From: Rhodomicrobium lacus
GTDB taxonomy: Bacteria; Pseudomonadota; Alphaproteobacteria; Rhizobiales; Rhodomicrobiaceae
Assembly: GCF_003992725.1 (NCBI RefSeq)
Contig: NZ_RZNF01000012.1
Location: 434,001 to 498,000, forward strand
DNA length: 64,000 nucleotides
Direction of reading: 5' to 3'
Part shown: one piece after another, positions 1 through 12,258 of the stretch
Numbering within the stretch: position 1 is the first letter of the stretch
Layout of the letters: every line of letters begins with the position of its first letter
The notes under the pieces: model-generated
Told to the model about the DNA's origin: nothing
Database searches by the model: none
Seen by the model: only the letters and a program-made list of their open reading frames with translations
Made by a program: the position numbers and the translations under genes

Positions 1-825
1 GACCTTGCGCCAGCGGAAAAAGGTGTCGGAACCGTCCAGCGGATTACGGGCGCGTTTGAGCCCGGCGTCCTGACCGCCCGTAAGCCCCTTCAAGTCAGGG
101 TACACCGTTCCCAAAAACGCAAGGTTGGACTCCTGCCAGTTCGCAAAAGAGGCACGGATAACACCATCGGTGCCCAGAACCATCAGGCTGCCGCTCTTAC
201 CGATGTTGATCGACCGCTGAAGCGTCGTCAGCGATTCCGGCGAAAGCGAGAAAACGATAATGCCCGCAAGCTTTCCGTCCGGGCCCTCCACGCGGTCCGT
301 GATCTGGATCGTCCACTGCCGCGAGATGCGGCCAATCACCGGCTTCCCGAAATAAAGCCCCGGCCGACCCTCCAAATGGACGCGTATGTGGTCGCGGTCG
401 GACAAGTCTACCGGCTGCGGGTCCTGGCTGAGAGACGACGAAAGCAGCTTTCCGTCCGGCCCGACGAAAGAGATCTGCACCGTGGTTGAGGCCGTGGCCA
501 GAGCGGGAAGGTACGTTCGCCAGTCGGCGAGGTTGAGGCTGGTTCCCTGCGCTGCGAGTTTCGGCTTCAGGAATCGAATCGCGCTCGCAACCATCTCGAC
601 GTTCAGGCGCGCCTGCTCTTCGAAAGCGGCCGAGAGGGTCGAGACATCGTTCCAGGCCCGGCTTTCCGCATAGGAACGCGCCTCGTTCACGACGGCGCAG
701 AAAAAAAGGATGGTACCTATCACGACACCGCATGCGGAGATCGCGACCGCAAGCCTCAGCCTGGCGCCCGAACGCCGTATGCGGTGTCGCCTGTCAAGCC
801 TGAGACCGTGCCGCTTACCCGCCAT
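1..825 (-). CDS. Membrane-anchored Cache-domain sensor protein, N-terminal part (runs off left edge)
   Basis: The 275 codons from the ATG at 825 to the window edge have no stop, so only the N-terminus is seen. Residues about 24-46 are a hydrophobic membrane segment after a basic N-terminus. An extracytoplasmic region follows, with features of the double-Cache sensor fold: DLSDRDHIRVH at 140-150 and FGKPVIGRISRQW at 159-171. Cache proteins of this layout usually continue into a GGDEF, histidine kinase or chemoreceptor module, which would lie beyond the left edge, so the output is unknown. It probably senses a small ligand in the periplasm. The reading frame and domain type are well supported; the ligand and output are not. 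Confidence 0.75.
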   Translation of the reverse strand, partial: MAGKRHGLRLDRRHRIRRSGARLRLAVAISACGVVIGTILFFCAVVNEARSYAESRAWNDVSTLSAAFEEQARLNVEMVASAIRFLKPKLAAQGTSLNLADWRTYLPALATASTTVQISFVGPDGKLLSSSLSQDPQPVDLSDRDHIRVHLEGRPGLYFGKPVIGRISRQWTIQITDRVEGPDGKLAGIIVFSLSPESLTTLQRSINIGKSGSLMVLGTDGVIRASFANWQESNLAFLGTVYPDLKGLTGGQDAGLKRARNPLDGSDTFFRWRKV

Positions 826-1563
826 GGTGTGTAAATCGAGACTTGAGGGTGTATTTCGCGTCCGCTGTCGGGGAGGATCGATTGAGGCGGGCACGTGCAA
901 GGGAGGGGGAATGAAAGGATCGGTCGCAACGCCCGGCGGCTGGCTCTCGCGCACTCGCCGGATGCTGTCTGCAACCTCCGAAAGACGAGAGCGATTGCGT
1001 CGAAGCGCGACGCGGTGCGCAGAAATGTCGCCGTAGCGGGCAGCGGCCGTGGCAGCCACTCGCCGCATATTCCAAAGCTGAACGAGGCGTGTTCAAGCTT
1101 CGCTCCGAAGCGGCGCCGGGTCGGCTCGATATCGTCGTCTCTCCAAAAGCACCCGACCTTGTCCCATACGCCCACGCCCAAAGCGCGACGAGGCTTGTCT
1201 CGCTTCCCATTCCTACCCGCTCCGCGCACGGCTATCCGCTCTGCTTCATATGCTTAGCTGAAGCTGCGCAGACGTCCAGCCTTGAAACGACTTTTTCTCC
1301 ACACAGTAAAAAGCGTTTCTGTGAACTTTTGAAGATTATTGTGATGCCGCGGTTAATCGAGCGACGGTGCGGCTACCATCGGGATCGGACCGGGCTTGAT
1401 TGTCGATGCGCGCTCCATCGGCGCGCGTGGCGCGACGAGATCCCGGCCATGTCGACAGAGCCGGACAAAAAAAAAGCGCGCGGGAGTTTCCTCCCACGCG
1501 CGAACACTGTGCCTTGCCGAAACCGACACGCGCATCGAAAGCTGCGTGCGGTGCCGACGCCAC
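826..1563. other. Intergenic region between sensor gene and atpC
   Basis: No convincing gene was found in these 738 bases. The stretch at 1281-1345 is AT-richer than its surroundings and could hold the promoter of an RNA or of the sensor gene, but I see no clear -35/-10 pair. The only strong element is the atpC terminator at 1467-1502. Confidence 0.5.
1467..1502 (-). terminator. Rho-independent terminator of the atp operon
   Basis: Read on the minus strand, an 11-bp GC-rich stem (CGCGTGGGAG pairing with CTCCCGCGCG, short AAAC-type loop) is followed directly by nine T residues (complement of the A run 1467-1475). It lies about 60 bases after the atpC stop codon and is a textbook intrinsic terminator for atpHAGDC. 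Confidence 0.9.
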
Positions 1564-1965
1564 TTAAAGGGCCAGGCGTGCTTTCAAGGTCTGCAAGCGC
1601 TCCAGCCGATCCCATGACGAGATCTTGCGAGCGTCGTCCTTCGCCTCGTCGAGTTCCTGCTGAGCCTGCGCGATCTCGTCCGTCAGGACAGCCCCCGTCA
1701 GCTCTTCGAGCGGAATGGCGAATTCAGCCAATACGGTCGCCTTTTCGGGCCCGACATCGGCAAAGCCGCCACGCAGGAAGAACTGCTTTTCGCCGTCCTT
1801 TGCGCGCGTCGTCAGGATGCCGGGGCGTAACTTGAGAATAAGAAGGCCACGTCCCGCCTGCGCAGAAAGGTCGCCTTCCTGCCCCGGAAGCACAGCCTCA
1901 AGCACATCGGCGGACAAGAGCCGCTTATCCGGCGAAATAAGTTCGAAATGAATGGTATCGGCCAT
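1564..1965 (-). CDS. atpC: F1 ATP synthase epsilon subunit
   Basis: This 133-residue protein is the epsilon subunit of the F1 sector, which couples rotation of gamma and the c-ring and can inhibit ATP hydrolysis. The N-terminal beta-sandwich carries the family pattern (FELISPDKRLLSADVLEAV, then GxxGDLSAQAGR). The C-terminal helical hairpin is present from about residue 88. It is the last gene of atpHAGDC, 90 bases after atpD, and is followed by a strong terminator. Length and order match other alphaproteobacteria, where the F0 genes lie at a separate locus. Confidence 0.97.
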   Translation of the reverse strand: MADTIHFELISPDKRLLSADVLEAVLPGQEGDLSAQAGRGLLILKLRPGILTTRAKDGEKQFFLRGGFADVGPEKATVLAEFAIPLEELTGAVLTDEIAQAQQELDEAKDDARKISSWDRLERLQTLKARLAL

Positions 1966-2055
1966 CTCGGTCCGTTCTCCGGCGCTGGTCCGTAAAAATC
2001 CGAAGGCCGCCCTGACACGCGCGAAACGACGCGTGCGAAGGCGGCCGTTACTGCC

Positions 2056-3802
<1,747 letters not shown>

Positions 3803-4663
3803 CTAGACCGCCTCCGCGCCCGAGATGATTTCGATCAGTTCCTTCGTGATCATCGCCTGACGCGCGCGGTTATACTCAAGCGTATAGCGGCCGACCATGT
3901 CGCCCGCGTTGCGCGTTGCGTTGTCCATCGCGGTCATCTGCGACGCGTAGAAGCCCGCATTGTTCTCCAGCAGGGCGCTGAAAATCTTCGTCGCGAGCGC
4001 GCGAGGCACGAGGTCGATCAGGATTTCCGCTTCGTCCGGCTCGAACTCATAGTTCCCCTCGGTCGCGGTGAGTTCCACCGGGAGAAGCTGGCTCGCCTTC
4101 GGCTTCTGCGTGATGATGTTCTGGAACTGCGAATAAAAGAGAGTGGCGACGTCGAATTCGCCTGCCTCGAAGCGCTTCGCGACACGCTGCGCTATATCGA
4201 GCGCATGGACGTAGCCGATCTGGCGCACGCTCCGCAGGTCGATATGGTCGATCATCAGCTTGCCGAAATCGCGACGCAGCACGTCCGCGCCTTTGCGACC
4301 GATGGTGATGATCTTGACGGACTTGCCTTCCGCGAGAAGCTGGCGGGCGTGGTCTCGGGCAAGACGGGCGATATTCGAGTTGAACGCGCCTGCGAGCCCG
4401 CGCTCGCCGGTGGCGACCACGAGCAGATGCGTTTGCGTCTTGCCGGTTCCCTGCAACAGCAGTTGCAGGGGGCCGCTCGGTATCGCCTTGCCGCCGAATT
4501 TGCCGAGGATCTGGTCCAGACCCTCGGAGTAGGGACGAGCCGCTTCGGCCTGGTCCTGCGCACGGCGCAATTTCGCGGCGGCCACCATCTGCATGGCCTT
4601 CGTGATCTTGCGCGTGGCCTTAACCGACGCGATGCGGCCTCTTAGGTCTTTCAGGCTCGGCAT
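3803..4663 (-). CDS. atpG: F1 ATP synthase gamma subunit
   Basis: Gamma is the central rotor stalk that turns inside the alpha3beta3 hexamer. The 286-residue product begins with the family signature [20 protein letters not shown], contains the [12 protein letters not shown]-like helix, and ends in the conserved helix with [20 protein letters not shown]. It lies 21 bases after atpA on the same strand and is 313 bases from atpD. Length and both terminal coiled-coil helices are normal. Confidence 0.98.
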   Translation of the reverse strand: MPSLKDLRGRIASVKATRKITKAMQMVAAAKLRRAQDQAEAARPYSEGLDQILGKFGGKAIPSGPLQLLLQGTGKTQTHLLVVATGERGLAGAFNSNIARLARDHARQLLAEGKSVKIITIGRKGADVLRRDFGKLMIDHIDLRSVRQIGYVHALDIAQRVAKRFEAGEFDVATLFYSQFQNIITQKPKASQLLPVELTATEGNYEFEPDEAEILIDLVPRALATKIFSALLENNAGFYASQMTAMDNATRNAGDMVGRYTLEYNRARQAMITKELIEIISGAEAV

Positions 4664-4684
4664 TGGTGTCTCCGCTGGGCCCGA

Positions 4685-6225
<1,541 letters not shown>

Positions 6226-6226
<1 letters not shown>

Positions 6227-6804
6227 CAGCTGGCCTCTTTCATCACCTTTTCGAGGTTTTTCAATTTCGTACGTAAGGACGTATCGATCATCTGGCTACC
6301 GACGCGGACGACAAGCCCGCCGAGCAGCTTCGAATCCACAATCGCCGTAAGCTTGGGCGTCTTGCCGAGCTTCTGCCGAAGCGTGTCGACCAGATCCTGC
6401 GTCTGGGCCTCGCTCAGCGGGACGGCGGAAATGACTTCAGCCTCGACCTCGCCGCGCTCCTCGGCAGCAAGCGAGCGGAAGGCCGCGATCACGTTCTCGA
6501 CGGCGAAAAGGCGCCGGTTCTTCGCGAGAACGATAAGAAAGTCGCGCGCAAGCCCCTCGATCCCCGCCGCCTTGAGCACGGCCGAAAGGCCCTTTTCCTG
6601 CTCTGCGATGGAGAATGTCGGGTTCAGCACGAGGCGACGAAGGTCGTCACTCTCGCGCAGCGATTTCTGGAAAATTTCGAGAGAAGCTTCGACGCTGCCG
6701 ACCGCGTTATCCGCGCGTGCCAGATCGAAAAGCGCTCCTGCGTAACGTTCAGCTACCGTCGATCCTGCGATGGTCCGCGCCAAGACGTGCTCTCCAACAG
6801 TCAA
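6226..6804 (-). CDS. atpH: F1 ATP synthase delta subunit
   Basis: Delta belongs to the peripheral stalk and links F1 to the F0 b/b' subunits. The 192-residue product has the family N-terminus ([12 protein letters not shown], residues about 18-30) and the C-terminal pattern [19 protein letters not shown]-like with [11 protein letters not shown]. It is the first gene of atpHAGDC and overlaps atpA by one base. The operon promoter should lie in 6805-6930, but I could not pick one out with confidence. Confidence 0.97.
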
Positions 6805-6938
6805 AGAGCCGCCGAACGCGAAGAGCGTCGATGCATGCTCTGAAATAGGTGATTAAATGTCCGGATTTGAAGCCCGGCTTATGCCTGACGCGCTTCTAGC
6901 ATAGACCCTTCACGCATTGCAACCCGGTGCAGCGAATT

Positions 6939-6973
6939 GAATGATCGTTTTTCGCCTTTGCGAAAGACCATTC
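6939..6973 (-). terminator. Possible factor-assisted terminator after rppH
   Basis: Two bases after the rppH stop is a hairpin with an inner stem TTTCGC/GCGAAA and an outer stem GAATG/CATTC separated by an internal loop. There is no clear T-run after it on the minus strand, so intrinsic termination would be weak. Confidence 0.35.
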
Positions 6974-6974
6974 C

Positions 6975-7475
6975 TCATGGAACGAGAAGTTCAGCAAATT
7001 CAGCGAAAACCGCCTCATACGCAGCGCGCTTGAAACCCACGATCTCGTCGATGACTTCGGCTGGCGTCGCCCAGCGCCAGGAATCGAACTCGGGCTTGTG
7101 CCCGTCGAGCTTGAGATTCATCTCGGATTCGTCCCCCGTGAACAGCATCGCATACCATTTCTGCTGTTGTCCCCGATACTTACCCTTCAGGGCCTTGCCG
7201 ACGGATTCGGACGGAAGGTCGTAGTAGATCCAGTCCCGCGATTCCGCGAGGACCGACACGCTCGTCACGCCCGTTTCCTCGTAAAGCTCGCGCAACGCGG
7301 CTGCCCTGGGGTCTTCACCCTTGTCGATCCCGCCCTGCGGCATCTGCCAGCGCCGATTCGCCTCACCCGAAGCGAAGTCTTTCGTGCGGTGACCGATCCA
7401 GACGCGGCGTTCGGCGTTCAGAAGCACGATCCCGGCGCAGAGCCGGTATGGAAGAGTGGAGGGTTGGATGAGCAT
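6975..7475 (-). CDS. rppH: RNA 5'-pyrophosphohydrolase (Nudix)
   Basis: RppH removes pyrophosphate from the 5' triphosphate end of mRNA and so starts RNase E-dependent decay. The 166-residue protein has a full Nudix box around residues 47-70 (GG-x5-E-x7-REL-x2-ETG), preceded by RRWQMPQGGID, as in bacterial RppH/NudH. The N-terminus YRLCAGIVLLNAERRVWIGHR is also typical. In other alphaproteobacteria it often lies near ctpA, as here. Sequence and length support the assignment strongly. Confidence 0.95.
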   Translation of the reverse strand: MLIQPSTLPYRLCAGIVLLNAERRVWIGHRTKDFASGEANRRWQMPQGGIDKGEDPRAAALRELYEETGVTSVSVLAESRDWIYYDLPSESVGKALKGKYRGQQQKWYAMLFTGDESEMNLKLDGHKPEFDSWRWATPAEVIDEIVGFKRAAYEAVFAEFAELLVP

Positions 7476-7710
7476 CGCGGTTGTTCCTTATGATGCTGCG
7501 GGGGGATTGTCGGGCGGATGTCGCTCCCGAAATGCGGGCTCTCCTGTTCGAGGCGTCTCGTTCACTGTAGCAAGATCCGTTCGCTCGAACGCGCTTCGAG
7601 CCGTTGTCTGGCTGTCGGCATGGGCCGAGTGACGCCGTCGGGGGACACTATCTCAACGATACATATGAAAGGGCAGGATTTCCGCGATCAAACGAGTCCC
7701 GGAGGTGGGC

Positions 7711-8007
7711 TTATCGCGGCGCTTCCGATGCGGCCCCGCTGGAATAGTTGAGTTGAACGGGAGGACGCTCGGGAAGAACGGGCGCGCTTCCCGCTTCCGC
7801 GCGCCCATCCGCGGGCGCCGTGTCCCCTGCTTCACTTGTTGCGGCCTCAACCTTTGGCATGTTGACCTGGCGCGGCATGTGCCGCGTATCGATCGGGATC
7901 ACCAGACTGATGTCGTATTCATGCCCGGGATCGGACAAGGCGAACCATGTGATTGCCCCTCCGAAAAGCGTGAAGAAAAGCCCGGCGACGATCAAAAGCG
8001 TTCTCAT
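7711..8007 (-). CDS. Small membrane-anchored protein of unknown function
   Basis: A 98-residue product with a hydrophobic segment at about 3-25 (TLLIVAGLFFTLFGGAITWF) and a polar, Ala/Pro/Glu-rich tail of about 70 residues that should be periplasmic. I recognise no family. It lies between rppH and ctpA, where related genomes often carry a polysaccharide deacetylase-like gene. A terminator separates it from ctpA, so it probably has its own promoter. The reading frame is plausible but rests only on length, codon pattern and the membrane segment. Confidence 0.55.
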   Translation of the reverse strand: MRTLLIVAGLFFTLFGGAITWFALSDPGHEYDISLVIPIDTRHMPRQVNMPKVEAATSEAGDTAPADGRAEAGSAPVLPERPPVQLNYSSGAASEAPR

Positions 8008-8034
8008 TGAGCACCCCTGTGCTTCGGCGAAAGC

Positions 8035-8062
8035 AAAAAAGGCTCACGCTCTCGCATGAACC
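8035..8062 (-). terminator. Rho-independent terminator after ctpA
   Basis: On the minus strand GGTTCATGC and GCGTGAGCC pair through nine positions with two G-U pairs around a GAGA loop, followed by TTTTTT. It lies 37 bases after the ctpA stop. The plus strand has a short TTTT on the other side, so it may work weakly in both directions. Confidence 0.85.
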
Positions 8063-8098
8063 TTTTCACTATAGGATCGCAGACGCGAATGCGAAAGT

Positions 8099-9457
8099 TT
8101 AATTCGGAACTTCCGCCGCCGCCGCTGCCGCCGGGGCGGCAGCATTCTCGACCTTCTTGGCCACTTCGATCTTCTTTCCGTGCAGAAGGTCGATAGCTGC
8201 CTTCAACTGCACGTCCTTTTCCTTCTCCTTCGGAACATAGGAGATGCTGCCGGAAGCCTCCTGCGCGCCCTCGTTCTTGAGATGCCCGCGCAGGCTCGCC
8301 TCGCCCTTCGGCGTGAAGGATGCCATCTGCTGCTTGAGATCGTCGGGAAGTTCGGGTTCCACCAGATAGTTCGGCGAAATGCCCGTTGCCTGGATCGAGC
8401 GCCCGGACGGCGTGTAATAACGCGCCGTCGTCAGACGAAGGCCGCCATTTGCGCCGAGCGGGATCATGGTCTGAACAGAGCCCTTGCCGAATGAGCGCGT
8501 GCCGACGACCTCGGCGCGCTTATGATCCTGCAGAGCGCCCGCCACGATCTCCGAAGCGGAGGCGGAACCGCCATTGATCAGAACGACGATGGGCTTTCCA
8601 TCGGTCACATCGCCGGCCTTGGCACTCGCGCGGCTCGACTCGCTTGCATTGCGCCCCTTCGTCAGCACGATCGCGCCCTTGTCGAGGAAAGCGTCGGATA
8701 CCGCGATGGCTTGATCGAGAAGACCGCCGGGATTGTTGCGCAGATCGAGGACATAACCCTTGAGCTTCGGCCCGATGGTCTTTTTGAGATCCTCGATACC
8801 CTGCTTCATATACTCGTAGGTGTGCTCGCTCTGGAACGTCTTGACCTTTATCCAGCCGACATCATCCTCGGCGCTGTATTTCACCGGATTGATGCGAACG
8901 ATGTCACGCACGACGCGCGTCTGGATCGGGGCGTTCGCACCCTTGCGCATGATCGTGAGCATGATCGGCGAATCGACCGGCCCGCGCATCTTCTCCACAG
9001 CCTCGTTGAGCGACAGCCCCTGAATGGATTCGCCGTCGAGATGGGTGATGTAATCGCCCGCCAGCACGCCCGCACGATCGGCCGGCGTGTTGTCGATGGG
9101 CGAAATCACCTTGACCACGCCATCTTCCATCGTGACTTCGATGCCGAGCCCGCCGAACTCTCCACGGGTCTGGACCTGCATGTCCTGGAATTCTTTCGGC
9201 GTGAGGTAGCTCGAATGCGGATCGAGCCCCTGCAACATTCCGTTGATCGCATTCTCGATCAGTTTGGTGTCGTCCGGCTTCTCCACATACTCAGCGCGGA
9301 CGCGCTCGAGCACTTCTCCGAACAGGTCGAGCTGGCGGTAGATTTCCGCGTTCGCAGCGATAGCCTGATCCCGGCGCGTGGATTGCAGTATGAAAAAGCT
9401 GGCTGTGCAAACCAGCGCAACAAGAAGAGCACCGAGCGCGAGGTCGGATTTGCGCAT
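8099..9457 (-). CDS. ctpA: C-terminal processing peptidase, S41 family (copy 1)
   Basis: A periplasmic serine protease of the tail-specific protease family, which trims or degrades envelope proteins, often cell-wall hydrolases. The 452-residue product has an N-terminal membrane anchor (about 8-26), a PDZ domain with EFGGLGIEVTMEDG at about 95-108, and the catalytic core GGSASASEIVAGAL (Ser) and RSFGKGSVQ (Lys), forming the Ser-Lys dyad. It ends in an Ala-rich tail. It starts 6 bases after the EnvC-like gene, with its ribosome site inside that gene, so the two are cotranscribed. A close paralog lies at 36646-38031. Confidence 0.95.
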   Translation of the reverse strand: MRKSDLALGALLVALVCTASFFILQSTRRDQAIAANAEIYRQLDLFGEVLERVRAEYVEKPDDTKLIENAINGMLQGLDPHSSYLTPKEFQDMQVQTRGEFGGLGIEVTMEDGVVKVISPIDNTPADRAGVLAGDYITHLDGESIQGLSLNEAVEKMRGPVDSPIMLTIMRKGANAPIQTRVVRDIVRINPVKYSAEDDVGWIKVKTFQSEHTYEYMKQGIEDLKKTIGPKLKGYVLDLRNNPGGLLDQAIAVSDAFLDKGAIVLTKGRNASESSRASAKAGDVTDGKPIVVLINGGSASASEIVAGALQDHKRAEVVGTRSFGKGSVQTMIPLGANGGLRLTTARYYTPSGRSIQATGISPNYLVEPELPDDLKQQMASFTPKGEASLRGHLKNEGAQEASGSISYVPKEKEKDVQLKAAIDLLHGKKIEVAKKVENAAAPAAAAAAEVPN

Positions 9458-9463
9458 GTATAT

Positions 9464-10906
9464 TCAACCTTTTCCTCCCGCGGACCACCACGGTGCGGGA
9501 TCGACAGACTGCTGATCTCTACGAAATTCCACGTAGAGTGATGGGCGTTTCGGCGTCATCCCGTCAGCGCGGGTCTCAGTGCCCATCGCTGCCAGGGGTT
9601 CGCCGGCGAGAACGAATTGACCCTGCTCGACCTCGATCCGCTCCATGCCTGCTATTACAACATGATAGCCCCCACCGGCATCGATAATCAAGAGTTGACC
9701 AAAAGAGCGGAACGGCCCGGCGAACAAAACCTGACCGTCGCAAGGCGATATGACCTGCGCTCCGGGGCGCGACTCTAGGTGAATACCCTTCGATGGGGTG
9801 CCATCTTCGGTTGTTTGCCCGAAGTTGACAAGCGCTTTTCCCTCCACCGGCATGGGCAGGAGACCTTGCGCCGCAGCAAAGGGGATCGACGGTTTCATCC
9901 GTCCGCCTTGAAGTGCAACCCGCGTTGCATCCGGCTTGAGTTCGCTCGACTTGCTGGCGGCTTCATCTTTGCTTGCGGCCGCGCTGACGGCTGGAAGCAT
10001 GTCTTCAAGGCTCTTGATCCCGGCCACGTTGATCTTTGTCGCGCTGCCCAGTCTTTCCAGAGTGGCGGCGTTCGCCTGGATCTGCTCCCGGTTCTCAGCG
10101 AGCAGAAGATCGAGTTGCCCCTTGATCCTGACGTTCTGCGCCTGCTCGTTCCTCCTGCGCTGTTCCTGAAGCGCGGCCTCCCTCTCGGTTGCTTCCAGCG
10201 CATCGACATCAGCCGTGAGCTGAGCGGCCAGCTTCTCGACGTCAGCGTAAAACGTCGCGAGGACCATGCCGCTGCGGATCATCTTCAAAGCGTCGCGCGT
10301 GTGCGTGATGAGAAGCGGCGGCGGCTGGCGCGAAAGCCCCTGCATGAGAGCAAAGAGCGCAGAAAGCTGCTGGCTCTTGGCCTCGAGCTTCGTCCGCTGG
10401 TCCTTCATCTTTTCGCGTGTTTCGGCGAGTTGTGCCTCAAGCTCCGAAAGGCGCTTCTCGGACAGCCGCAGCGAGCGCGCCGTCTCTACGAGCCGCGCCT
10501 GAAGCCGCGCGCGGTTATTCGCCAGCGTGCGCTTGTCCCGTGACAGTTCGCCCTGGCGCGCCTTTAGCTCTTCGAGACGCGTCTTGCGGCGGATGTAAAG
10601 CTCGCGCGCCTGCTCGATATCGAGCTTCGCCTCGGCGGACCCCTCCTTGCCTGAGCGACGGTTCGGGTTGATCCGGTTCTCGATGCCCTTGTTTGCGGGC
10701 CTGGGGGTTCGAGCCCTGGGGCCGGCCTGCCTGGGGGGGCGCTGCGGAGGTATCTGCGCGCCCGCTTTTTCGGCGTCGCCGGATCCGAAAATGTTGCTGA
10801 TCAGGTCGTCGGCGGCACGGGCAGCCTCGGGCAAGCACGCCAGAAGCACGCCCCAAAAGACGAACAGAACGAAAGACCGTCGTGCCAATCGCCTTCCCCC
10901 AAACAA
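9464..10906 (-). CDS. EnvC-like murein hydrolase activator (degenerate M23 domain)
   Basis: A 480-residue secreted protein expected to activate septal cell-wall amidases. A signal peptide (VLFVFWGVLLACLPEAARA) is followed by a long coiled coil at about 90-270 rich in Glu, Arg, Leu and Gln. A C-terminal LytM/M23 fold covers about 345-475 (GIHLESRPGAQVISPCDGQV). The zinc ligands of active M23 peptidases are missing: the first motif lacks its Asp and the closing HxH reads HVV. This is the usual state of EnvC-type activators. The best start is the TTG at 10906, because no in-frame ATG precedes the signal peptide. It forms an operon with ctpA. Confidence 0.88.
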   Translation of the reverse strand: MFGGRRLARRSFVLFVFWGVLLACLPEAARAADDLISNIFGSGDAEKAGAQIPPQRPPRQAGPRARTPRPANKGIENRINPNRRSGKEGSAEAKLDIEQARELYIRRKTRLEELKARQGELSRDKRTLANNRARLQARLVETARSLRLSEKRLSELEAQLAETREKMKDQRTKLEAKSQQLSALFALMQGLSRQPPPLLITHTRDALKMIRSGMVLATFYADVEKLAAQLTADVDALEATEREAALQEQRRRNEQAQNVRIKGQLDLLLAENREQIQANAATLERLGSATKINVAGIKSLEDMLPAVSAAASKDEAASKSSELKPDATRVALQGGRMKPSIPFAAAQGLLPMPVEGKALVNFGQTTEDGTPSKGIHLESRPGAQVISPCDGQVLFAGPFRSFGQLLIIDAGGGYHVVIAGMERIEVEQGQFVLAGEPLAAMGTETRADGMTPKRPSLYVEFRRDQQSVDPAPWWSAGGKG

Positions 10907-11210
10907 TGACGCAATGCGGCGCGTCCGGTTCTCGCACCGGGATTGGCGCGAAAGTATGAGCCGACGCTGTAAGCGGCAACATCTTTTGGACCAAAGCGAG
11001 GCTTTCCACCACCTTCGCCGAAAGTCGGATGTGCGGGTTGGTCTTGCGCGGGCTGGCGCGCGTTCAAGTCATCGTGAAGCGGCATCCGGCGGATTGTCGG
11101 GAAATGCCCTGCTTCATACGTGGCTACCGGAAGGGTGTGTTCCGACAATGCGCGGCACGCTTCTTTCAAAGCGCAAGTCCGCCACCCCGAGGCGGCGCAG
11201 AGGAGAAATC
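10907..11210. other. Divergent intergenic region, envC-like gene and peroxiredoxin gene
   Basis: These 304 bases must hold promoters for the two divergent genes. The ribosome site AGGAGAAATC before the peroxiredoxin ATG is clear. No operator, RNA gene or further ORF could be supported. Confidence 0.5.
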
Positions 11211-11696
11211 ATGACGATCGCACCCGGCACTCACCTCCCCCATGCGAAATTCAAGATCATGACCGCGTCCGGCCCGGCCGATGTTTCCACGGACGAGCTT
11301 TTCGGCGGCAAGAAAGCCGTGCTCTTCGCGGTTCCCGGCGCTTTTACGCCGACATGCAGCCTCGCGCACCTGCCCGGCTTCATCGAGCACGCGGACGACT
11401 TCAAGGCGAAGGGCGTCGACGTGGTGGCGTGCACTGCCGTGAACGACGTGTTCGTGTTGGACGCGTGGGCAAAATCCACCGGAGCGCAGGACAGGATCGT
11501 GTTCCTCGCCGACGGCAGCGGCGATTTCGCGAAGGCGACCGGGCTCGATCTCGACGCGGGCGCGTTCGGCCTCGGCCTGCGCTCGAAGCGCTACGCCATG
11601 CTGCTCGAAGACGGTGTCGTGAAAGCGCTCCATGTCGAGGAGAACCCCTCCGTGGCGGAGGCTTCGAGCGCGGAGAAGTTACTGGCGGAGCTTTAA
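11211..11696 (+). CDS. Peroxiredoxin, Prx5/AhpE-like thiol peroxidase
   Basis: Reduces hydrogen peroxide and organic peroxides through a cysteine sulfenic acid, using glutaredoxin, glutathione or thioredoxin. The 161-residue product carries the Prx5 active-site pattern AVPGAFTPTCSLAHLPGF at about 44-61, with the peroxidatic Cys in PTCS. The start at 11211 was chosen because AGGAGAAATC precedes it at good spacing and it gives the family length. The same frame stays open for about 560 bases upstream, which I regard as non-coding. It is a single-gene unit, convergent with rnhA. Confidence 0.93.
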   Translation: MTIAPGTHLPHAKFKIMTASGPADVSTDELFGGKKAVLFAVPGAFTPTCSLAHLPGFIEHADDFKAKGVDVVACTAVNDVFVLDAWAKSTGAQDRIVFLADGSGDFAKATGLDLDAGAFGLGLRSKRYAMLLEDGVVKALHVEENPSVAEASSAEKLLAEL

Positions 11697-11727
11697 GCGC
11701 ATCGCCGCCGCCGCGACCGGCCGCAGA

Positions 11728-12258
11728 CTAAACGGCATCATCGGGCAGAGAGACGGAAGCGCCGCCACCCTTGATGATATCTTTCTGCTCGATGATATCT
11801 TTCTGCTCGGCGATGGCCTTCTGCGTGAGCTTGTCGGCGCGTTCATTCAGCGCGTTGCCGGCGTGGCCCTTGACCCAGTGCCAGCGCACGTCGTGACGCT
11901 GCCGCGCCGCGTCGAGCCGCTGCCAGAGTTCGGCATTCTTGACGGGCTTCCTCGCGGCGGTTTTCCAGCCGTTCGCCTTCCAGCCGCCGATCCATTGGGT
12001 GATGCCGTTGCGCACATATTGGGAGTCGGTGAAGAGATCGACCTCGCACGGGCGCGTCAATTCTTCGAGCGCCTTGATCGCGCCCATGAGTTCCATGCGG
12101 TTGTTGGTGGTGAGCGGCTCGCCGCCCCAGAGATCCTTCTCGCGGCCCTTGTAGACGAGCACCGCGCCCCAGCCGCCGGGACCGGGGTTTCCGTGGCAGC
12201 CCCCGTCCGTATAGACGACGACCGCGCCCTCGCGCGGGGCTTCGGCCTCAGAGGCCAT
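11728..12258 (-). CDS. rnhA: Ribonuclease HI
   Basis: Cuts the RNA strand of RNA-DNA hybrids, removing primers and R-loops. The 176-residue protein keeps all four catalytic acids: [16 protein letters not shown] (Asp), [12 protein letters not shown] (Glu), LFTDSQYV (Asp) and [11 protein letters not shown] (Asp). It is about 20 residues longer than the E. coli enzyme. The extension contains the tandem hexapeptide EQKDII twice and comes from an 18-bp DNA duplication. The start overlaps the end of thrB by 11 bases, so ispH, thrB and rnhA look like one minus-strand unit. Confidence 0.96.
   Translation of the reverse strand: MASEAEAPREGAVVVYTDGGCHGNPGPGGWGAVLVYKGREKDLWGGEPLTTNNRMELMGAIKALEELTRPCEVDLFTDSQYVRNGITQWIGGWKANGWKTAARKPVKNAELWQRLDAARQRHDVRWHWVKGHAGNALNERADKLTQKAIAEQKDIIEQKDIIKGGGASVSLPDDAV
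11773..11808. repeat. Two tandem 18-bp copies in the 3' end of rnhA
   Basis: GATGATATCTTTCTGCTC occurs at 11773-11790 and again at 11791-11808 without mismatch. It encodes the repeated EQKDII in the C-terminal tail of RNase HI. The reading frame is preserved. Confidence 0.95.

Noticed and set aside
1302-1323. Short inverted repeat CACAG/CTGTG in the region upstream of atpC
   Set aside because: Five-base arms with a 12-base loop are expected by chance; no gene or T-run supports it.
10647-11210. Upstream extension of the peroxiredoxin frame
   Set aside because: The frame is open, but the extension has no similarity to the family, and a clear ribosome site sits before the ATG at 11211.
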